This document shows positions 5,877 through 10,300 of a DNA stretch of 10,300 bases, in pieces. The stretch is from Pseudonocardiales bacterium. GTDB taxonomy: Bacteria > Actinomycetota > Actinomycetes > Mycobacteriales > Pseudonocardiaceae. The number at the start of each line of letters is the position of its first letter. Positions within the stretch are counted from its first letter, which is position 1. The notes below the pieces were generated by a model. It saw nothing but the letters and a program-made list of their open reading frames with translations. It was not told the origin of the DNA and did no database searches. The position numbers and the translations under genes were made by a program. The DNA lies in assembly GCA_025465385.1 (NCBI GenBank), contig JAODNG010000363.1:1-10300 (forward strand). Reading direction: 5' to 3'.

Positions 5877-7119
5877 TCACGAACTGCCGCAGGTACAGGT
5901 CAGCGAAGGTGACCGGCCCGCGCGGCCCCGGCACCCGATCGACGTTGATCCCGGTCTCCGGGACGCGCCGAAGCTTGAAACCGTCAAGCAGCCGGGTACT
6001 GGCATTCCAGAACGCTCCGGTACCGGTGTAGCTGTCCAGGAACTCATTGGCGGCGGCCTCATCATGGGTGACGATCGTGGCGGCAAGTCCGGAGGTTTCC
6101 TGGTTCGCAACCTGGGCAGCGTGTCCAGGACCGGTCACCCGGCTCACGGTCAGCGTCGCCTCCCGCCCGGTGTCCAAGGCCCACTCGTACCCCAGCGGGT
6201 GGTCGTGTGGCGGCAGGGACAACGCGATCCCGCGCTGGCTGGCGGCGGCGAGCAGCGCATCGTATAGCCGATCCGGCACACTGTCGGCAACCAACAGGAG
6301 ATTGACCCGGTTGCAGACGCCCAGCCGGTCCAGCCCGGCCACCAGCAACTCGACGGCCAGCAGGGGATCAGCTGCCGCGTCGACGTAGAGGACACCACCA
6401 CCGTCGGCATGGGCCAGCACCCGAACCCCATGGCGGGCTCCTTCAGCAGCCAACATCCGGGTGGTCTCGCCGCTGCCCCGCACGATCACCAGCGGGATCA
6501 GCTCGGCATGCCGTACGAGGGCGACCGCGCTGTCCCGGCGTGGGTCAGGCACCAATTGCACGGCATCCGGGTCCAACCCAGCATCGGCCAGCGCCGGCGC
6601 GAGGACGTGGTCACACAATGCCAGCGCGGAGCGCAGGGCCGCCGACCCAGTGCGCAAGACTCCGGCATTGCGGGACTTCACCAGCTGCGAGGCGACATCG
6701 ACGGTGACGTTGGGGCGGGCCTCGAAGGTGGCGCCCACCACACCGACTGGGCGGCGCCGCTCGATCAGCCGCAACCCGTCTGGACGGTCTTCCAGTACCT
6801 GGTCCCGGGCCGGGAAGGGTATCCGGGCCAGCAGGGCGAGCTGGCCGGCCATGTCATCCAGCCGCGCCTGCCCCAGCCGCAGCCGGTCGATCAGCGCCTG
6901 GCTCATCCCGGACTGCTCAGCCGCGGCAATGTCTGCGGCGTTGGCAGCGAGCACCTCAGTGGCGGAGCCGGCGAGCCGTTGGGCCATGGCATCCAGCACT
7001 GCGTCGATGGCCTGATCGGACGCGGTTGCCAGGGTCGGAGCGGCACGCTGCGCCTGCCGCGCACAGGCAGCGACGACCTGAGCCGCCGATGCTGACTGAG
7101 ACTCGGTCGGCAGCTGCAC
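5848..7119 (-). CDS. proA: glutamate-5-semialdehyde dehydrogenase (gamma-glutamyl phosphate reductase), divergent
   Basis: ProA reduces gamma-glutamyl phosphate with NADPH to glutamate semialdehyde, the second step of proline synthesis, using the product of ProB encoded just upstream. From GTG 7119 it has 423 residues, the usual size. Family marks are EARPNVTVDVAS (133–144), the catalytic Cys269 in GVCN (267–270), and FWNASTR (370–376). Several conserved positions differ from classical ProA such as E. coli. RGGKE is replaced by RTGSA (156–160). AKTQRP before the Cys is replaced by AGLDRLG. The C-terminal KLHARGPMGLEAL is replaced by VPGPRGPVTFADL. The open frame extends to a GTG at 7179, but that adds 20 residues encoded by the hairpin element, so the shorter start is preferred; a TAGG about 10 bases upstream is a weak ribosome site. 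The 3' end overlaps the convergent repeat-protein gene by 29 bases. Confidence 0.88.
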   Translation of the reverse strand: MQLPTESQSASAAQVVAACARQAQRAAPTLATASDQAIDAVLDAMAQRLAGSATEVLAANAADIAAAEQSGMSQALIDRLRLGQARLDDMAGQLALLARIPFPARDQVLEDRPDGLRLIERRRPVGVVGATFEARPNVTVDVASQLVKSRNAGVLRTGSAALRSALALCDHVLAPALADAGLDPDAVQLVPDPRRDSAVALVRHAELIPLVIVRGSGETTRMLAAEGARHGVRVLAHADGGGVLYVDAAADPLLAVELLVAGLDRLGVCNRVNLLLVADSVPDRLYDALLAAASQRGIALSLPPHDHPLGYEWALDTGREATLTVSRVTGPGHAAQVANQETSGLAATIVTHDEAAANEFLDSYTGTGAFWNASTRLLDGFKLRRVPETGINVDRVPGPRGPVTFADLYLRQFVIIPAHWPSG

Positions 7120-7136
7120 GGCTCCAGAGCCTACTG

Positions 7137-7182
7137 CTCGTGAGTGGCGTTGAGTGCTGTAACACTGTTTCCCACTCACGAG
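7137..7182 (-). repeat. 46-base structured inverted repeat in the proB–proA gap
   Basis: Arms CTCGTGAGTGG (7137–7147) and CCACTCACGAG (7172–7182) are a perfect 11-base inverted repeat. Inside, a second perfect stem AGTG (7153–7156) / CACT (7163–7166) closes a 6-base loop, with a symmetric 5-by-5 internal loop between the stems. It fills most of the 70-base gap between the proB stop and the proA start. No T-run follows on either strand, so it is not a standard intrinsic terminator. It could be an mRNA-processing or stability hairpin, an attenuating structure for proA, or one copy of a dispersed intergenic palindrome family. Confidence 0.75.
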
Positions 7183-7189
7183 CTGGTGT

Positions 7190-8290
7190 TCACACCGGCA
7201 CCAGATCGTCGGCGTGTATTACTTCGCGGCGCAGTTCGGCGGGTAGATCCCGGGTGGAGCGGCCGATCAACTCGGGCAGCTCCACCGCATCGAACCCGAC
7301 CATTCCCCTGGCGACCACGACGCCCTGACCGTCGATCAGCTCCACGACGTCGCCGGCTTCGAAGTCACCCTCGACGCCGGTGATGCCGGCCGCAAGCAGC
7401 GAACGCCGACGGTGCACCACCGCGCTCACCGCACCGTCGTCGAGCTGTAGCCGGCCGGCCGCCCCCGCGGCGTGGCGCAACCAGAACCGGCGGGCCGACA
7501 ACCGTGACCCGGTGGGCGCGAATGCCGTCCCGACGTCAGCTGCACCCAAGGCTCGTTCGACCTGCGTCGCGGCAGCGAGCAGCACCGGCACCCCCGACTG
7601 TGAGGCCAGCGTCGCGGCACCGAGCTTGGAGGCCATTCCCCCGGTACCCAGGGCGCCACCGGTGCCAACCTGTACGCCGAGCAGGTCAGCCGGTCCAGTC
7701 ACCTCTGCTACCAGCCGAGCAGTGCCAAGCCGAGGATCGTTGTCGTAGAGACCGCTGACGTCGGAGAGCAACACCAAGCCCTCCGCTCCCACCAGATGCG
7801 CGACCAGGGCCGCCAGCCGGTCGTTGTCGCCGAAACGGATCTCGTCGGTGACCACCGTGTCGTTCTCGTTCACCACCGGCACAACACCGAGGCCGCGCAG
7901 CCGGGCGAAGGTGCGCTGCGCGTTGCGGTAGTGCGCGCGGCGGACCATGTCATCAGATGTCAACAGCACTTGGCCGACGGTGCGGCTGTGCCGCGCCCAG
8001 GATTGCGTGTAGGCGTACCCGAGCGCCAGCTGTCCGACGCTGGCCGCGGCCTGTTGAGTGGCCAGATCACGCGGGCGCCGACGCAGCCCCAGCGGAGCGA
8101 GCCCGGCGACGATCGCTCCCGACGAGACCAGTACCAGGTGGGTGCCGGCCCCGACGCGGGCGGCGAGCGCGTCAACCAGGGTGTCCAGCCTGGCCCGATC
8201 GAGGCCACCGGCTGCCGTGGTGAGCGACGACGAGCCGATCTTGACCACGAGGTGCCGCGCCCGCGCCACCGCTTGGCGGGTCGGGCTCAC
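7190..8290 (-). CDS. proB: glutamate 5-kinase
   Basis: ProB phosphorylates the gamma-carboxyl of glutamate with ATP, the committed and proline-inhibited first step of proline synthesis. The 366-residue protein has the amino-acid-kinase domain with VVKIGSS (15–21), VSSGAI (55–60), NENDTV (141–146), FGDNDRL (153–159), LLSDVSGLYDNDP (174–186) and the GTGGMASKL nucleotide loop (215–223). A C-terminal PUA domain spans about 277–366 (GRLQLDDGAV… onward), the normal two-domain form. The GTG start at 8288–8290 overlaps the obg stop (GTGA, 4 bases), so translation is probably coupled to obg. proA follows after a 70-base gap that contains a hairpin. Nothing essential is missing. Confidence 0.97.
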   Translation of the reverse strand: MSPTRQAVARARHLVVKIGSSSLTTAAGGLDRARLDTLVDALAARVGAGTHLVLVSSGAIVAGLAPLGLRRRPRDLATQQAAASVGQLALGYAYTQSWARHSRTVGQVLLTSDDMVRRAHYRNAQRTFARLRGLGVVPVVNENDTVVTDEIRFGDNDRLAALVAHLVGAEGLVLLSDVSGLYDNDPRLGTARLVAEVTGPADLLGVQVGTGGALGTGGMASKLGAATLASQSGVPVLLAAATQVERALGAADVGTAFAPTGSRLSARRFWLRHAAGAAGRLQLDDGAVSAVVHRRRSLLAAGITGVEGDFEAGDVVELIDGQGVVVARGMVGFDAVELPELIGRSTRDLPAELRREVIHADDLVPV

Positions 8291-9738
8291 TCCTGCGGTG
8301 CCTCACCGCCGGCGACCGGCTCGCGCCGCACACGTCGGGCCGCCTTACGCTGCCCTGCGCCGATCCGCTCGTCGCTGTCCAACCGCCAGTCCGTTCCTCG
8401 CCCGCCCAGTCGGATCGCGCCCCCTCCGGCCGGTGTGGCGGGTTCCCAGTCGAAGGTGACATGGCCGATCGTGACTGGGCACCCAGCGCGTGCACCTGCG
8501 CTCGCCAAGGCATCTTCGACGCCGAGCCGGGCCAGCCGGTCGGCGAGGTATCCGACTGCCTCGGCGTTGTCGAAGTTCGTCTGCCGGATCCACCGCTCCG
8601 GGCGCACGCCTCGAACGATGAATCCGTCGGGTCGATCGGGGTCGGCCGTGACTTCAAAGCCCTGTTCATCGACCGCCGTAGGCCGAAGTACCACCCGGGT
8701 CGGTTCGGCGTTGGGCAGCGACTCACGGTGCTGGCACACGGCCGCGCCGAGGGCGAATCGCAGTTCCCGCAGACCCTCGGTGCTCACCGTGGATACGCAA
8801 TACACGGGTAATCCGCGCGCCTGGAGCTCGGGCCGAACCATCTCGGCCAACTCCCGGGCGTCCGGAACGTCGATCTTGTTGAGCACCACCAGCCTGGGAC
8901 GAGACGCCAGTTCACCGCCCAGCGACGGGGTGTAGGCGGCCAGTTCGCGTTCCAAAGCATCCACGTCGGACAGCGGGTCGCGGCCCGGTTCGACGGTCGC
9001 ACAGTCCACGACGTGCACCAGCACAGCGCACCGTTCGATGTGCCGCAGGAACTCCAGCCCGAGTCCCTTGCCCTGGCTGGCGCCGGGGATCAGACCGGGG
9101 ACGTCGGCGACGGTGAACACCGTCTCCCCCGCGGTGACCACACCGAGGTTGGGCACCAAAGTGGTGAACGGGTAATCGGCAATCTTGGGACGAGCCGCTG
9201 ACAGCACCGAGACTAGGGAGGATTTGCCCGCTGAGGGGAAGCCGACGAGGCCGATATCAGCCACCGACTTGAGCTCCAGTACCAGATCCCGGGCTTCACC
9301 CTCCTCACCGAGCAAGGCGAAACCCGGCGCTTTGCGAGCCTTGGAAGCCAGCGCCGCGTTGCCCAGTCCGCCGTGCCCGCCGGCCACGGCGACGAATCGG
9401 GTTCCGACACCCACCAGGTCAGCCAGCACCTCGCCGTCGGGAGTGAGTACCACGGTGCCATCAGGCACGCGCAACTCGAGATCCTCGCCCGTGGCGCCGT
9501 TGCGATGGCCGCCTTGGCCCGGTTTGCCGCTCGAGGCTCGGGCCTGGGACCGGTAATGGAAGTCGAGCAGGGTGTGCACTCCAGGGTCTACCACCAGTAC
9601 CACGTCGCCGCCGCGGCCACCGTTGCCCCCGTCGGGCCCTCCCAACGGCGTGTACTTCTCCCGGTGCACCGACGCGCAGCCATGGCCGCCATCGCCCGCG
9701 GCGACGTGAATCACCACCCGATCCACGAAGCGGGACAC
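8287..9738 (-). CDS. obg: Obg/CgtA family GTPase
   Basis: Obg is an essential GTPase that binds the large ribosomal subunit and acts in its assembly and in growth and stress control. The 483-residue protein has the glycine-rich Obg fold at about 1–158 (FVDRVVIHVAAGDGG, GGPDGGNGGRGGD). The GTPase domain follows, with G1 GFPSAGKSS (166–174), G2 FTT (191–193), G3 DVPG (212–215), G4 NKID (287–290) and G5 near STVS (316–319). An OCT domain spans about 343–430, ending TFDWEP. The tail is basic (QRKAARRVRRE), then acidic at the very end. The start is GTG 9736–9738, supported by GAGGAG 9 bases upstream. It heads the obg–proB–proA group, separated from rpmA by a terminator. Confidence 0.98.
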   Translation of the reverse strand: MSRFVDRVVIHVAAGDGGHGCASVHREKYTPLGGPDGGNGGRGGDVVLVVDPGVHTLLDFHYRSQARASSGKPGQGGHRNGATGEDLELRVPDGTVVLTPDGEVLADLVGVGTRFVAVAGGHGGLGNAALASKARKAPGFALLGEEGEARDLVLELKSVADIGLVGFPSAGKSSLVSVLSAARPKIADYPFTTLVPNLGVVTAGETVFTVADVPGLIPGASQGKGLGLEFLRHIERCAVLVHVVDCATVEPGRDPLSDVDALERELAAYTPSLGGELASRPRLVVLNKIDVPDARELAEMVRPELQARGLPVYCVSTVSTEGLRELRFALGAAVCQHRESLPNAEPTRVVLRPTAVDEQGFEVTADPDRPDGFIVRGVRPERWIRQTNFDNAEAVGYLADRLARLGVEDALASAGARAGCPVTIGHVTFDWEPATPAGGGAIRLGGRGTDWRLDSDERIGAGQRKAARRVRREPVAGGEAPQE

Positions 9739-9747
9739 CTTGGATTT

Positions 9748-9753
9748 CTCCTC
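9748..9753 (-). promoter_or_regulatory. ribosome binding site of obg
   Basis: GAGGAG on the minus strand, 9 bases before the GTG at 9738, is a strong Shine-Dalgarno match and fixes the obg start. Only about 42 bases separate the terminator T-run from the start codon, so any dedicated obg promoter must be very short or overlap the terminator. Confidence 0.75.
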
Positions 9754-9780
9754 ACTTCAGCGTTAGCTGTTACGCCTCAT

Positions 9781-9830
9781 AAAAAACCGACGAGGGGCGA
9801 GCCGGCCAGCGCCGGGCCGCCCCTCGTCGG
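9781..9830 (-). terminator. intrinsic terminator after rplU–rpmA
   Basis: Read on the minus strand, CCGACGAGGGGCG (9830–9818) and CGCCCCTCGTCGG (9799–9787) form a perfect 13-base-pair GC-rich stem with an 18-base loop, followed at once by six T (9786–9781). This is a textbook Rho-independent terminator beginning about 21 bases after the rpmA stop. It should end or strongly reduce transcription from the ribosomal-protein genes before obg. Confidence 0.93.
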
Positions 9831-9851
9831 GTGCGTTATGTGGGCCCGAGC

Positions 9852-10109
9852 TCAGGGCTGCACCGGGACGATGTTGACGGTCTTGCGCCCCCGCTTGGTG
9901 CCGAACTGCACCGCTCCCGTCTCAAGCGCGAACAGGGTGTCGTCGCTACCACGCCCGACGTGCACGCCTGGGTGGAACTTGGTGCCGCGCTGACGGATGA
10001 GGATCTCACCCGCGTTGACCAGCTGGCCGCCATACCGCTTTACCCCGAGCCGCTGAGCGTTGGAGTCGCGGCCATTGCGGGAGCTGGACGCGCCTTTCTT
10101 GTGTGCCAT
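9852..10109 (-). CDS. rpmA: 50S ribosomal protein L27
   Basis: L27 is a large-subunit protein whose N-terminal tail reaches the peptidyl-transferase centre. The 85-residue sequence is full length and typical: MAHKKGASSSRNGRDS at the start, then QRLGVKRYGGQ, AGEILIRQRGTKFHPG, VGRGSDDTLFAL and a C-terminal RGRKTVNIVP. It starts directly at the mature-type MAHKKG, without the cleavable N-terminal extension known from Firmicutes. ATG at 10107–10109; GAAGG at 10121–10125 is a possible ribosome site with somewhat long spacing. It lies 83 bases downstream of rplU, the usual L21–L27 pair, and a terminator follows it. Confidence 0.98.
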   Translation of the reverse strand: MAHKKGASSSRNGRDSNAQRLGVKRYGGQLVNAGEILIRQRGTKFHPGVHVGRGSDDTLFALETGAVQFGTKRGRKTVNIVPVQP

Positions 10110-10192
10110 CGGTGCTCACACCTTCGTCAGGAGTTTCTCAAGGTCAACGATCAATGCCGATCCCGGCTCAGCGAACCGGAACTGCAAGGTCC

Positions 10193-10300
10193 CTAGGAGA
10201 TGCCGGTGACCTCGACGCGGGTCAGCTGCTGCCGGTGACCCTGACGCTTATGGTATCCGGTTTTGTTCTTGAACTTGTGGATCCGGATTTTAGGTCCTTT
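10193..10300 (-). CDS. rplU: 50S ribosomal protein L21, C-terminal end (gene runs off the window)
   Basis: The last 35 codons of L21 are present, ending in TAG at 10193–10195. They read KGPKIRIHKFKNKTGYHKRQ, then GHRQQLTRVEVTGIS, the conserved rRNA-binding C-terminus (KNKTGYHKRQGHRQ). L21 binds 23S rRNA in the large subunit. The 5' part and promoter lie beyond the right edge. The position directly upstream of rpmA is the standard pairing. Confidence 0.95.
   Translation of the reverse strand, partial: KGPKIRIHKFKNKTGYHKRQGHRQQLTRVEVTGIS

Noticed and set aside
7120..7179. Longer proA start at GTG 7179
   Set aside because: The extra 20 residues are encoded by the inverted-repeat element and are not found in usual ProA proteins.
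7137..7182. Hairpin considered as an intrinsic terminator after proB
   Set aside because: No T-run follows the stem on either strand, and proA continues in the same direction 70 bases on.
7796..8935. 379-codon + strand open frame across proB and obg
   Set aside because: It is a GC-rich shadow of two conserved genes, Ser/Arg/Pro-rich and low in complexity.

Overview
The window comes from a high-GC actinobacterium. The order rplU–rpmA–obg–proB–proA, with nadD close by, is the arrangement known from Mycobacteriales and Pseudonocardiales. The Obg, L27 and ProB sequences read more like Pseudonocardiales than like M. tuberculosis, but that is an impression from remembered sequences and not a search result. 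GTG starts are common here (obg, proB, probably proA, and the repeat protein), and third codon positions are rich in G/C.

Layout from left to right. (1) 1–713: the 3' part of an alpha/beta hydrolase gene on the + strand. It is broken by a one-base deletion near 183 that splits the catalytic triad between two frames. (2) 616–2647, minus strand: a zinc-free MDR NAD(P)H oxidoreductase, and upstream of it a tandem-VOC (glyoxalase-fold) protein. (3) 2648–3034: a stretch with no recognisable gene. (4) 3035–3299, plus strand: a 54-residue protein with a CxxH/CxxC zinc-knuckle pattern, then a doubtful overlapping 36-codon frame. (5) 3296–3889, minus strand: nadD. (6) 3978–5876, plus strand: a 632-residue predicted membrane protein with five 53–54-residue beta-helix-like repeats, lying between nadD and proA on the opposite strand. 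(7) 5848–9738, minus strand: obg, proB (4-base overlap with obg) and a divergent proA, with a structured inverted repeat in the proB–proA gap. (8) 9852–10300, minus strand: rpmA and the 3' end of rplU, separated from obg by a textbook intrinsic terminator.

The right half is conserved housekeeping DNA: ribosomal proteins L21 and L27, a ribosome-assembly GTPase, the first two enzymes of proline synthesis, and NAD synthesis by NadD. The left half is accessory. The repeat-protein gene looks inserted between proA and nadD: its 3' end overlaps proA by 29 bp, and its 5' end overlays a minus-strand frame ending just upstream of nadD that could be the tail of a lost gene. The ribosome silencing factor gene rsfS, usual directly downstream of nadD, is absent. 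I see no CRISPR array, transposase, integrase, tRNA or rRNA, and no convincing new multi-gene system. The repeat protein with its insertion context, the proB–proA hairpin element and the small zinc-knuckle protein deserve the closest look.
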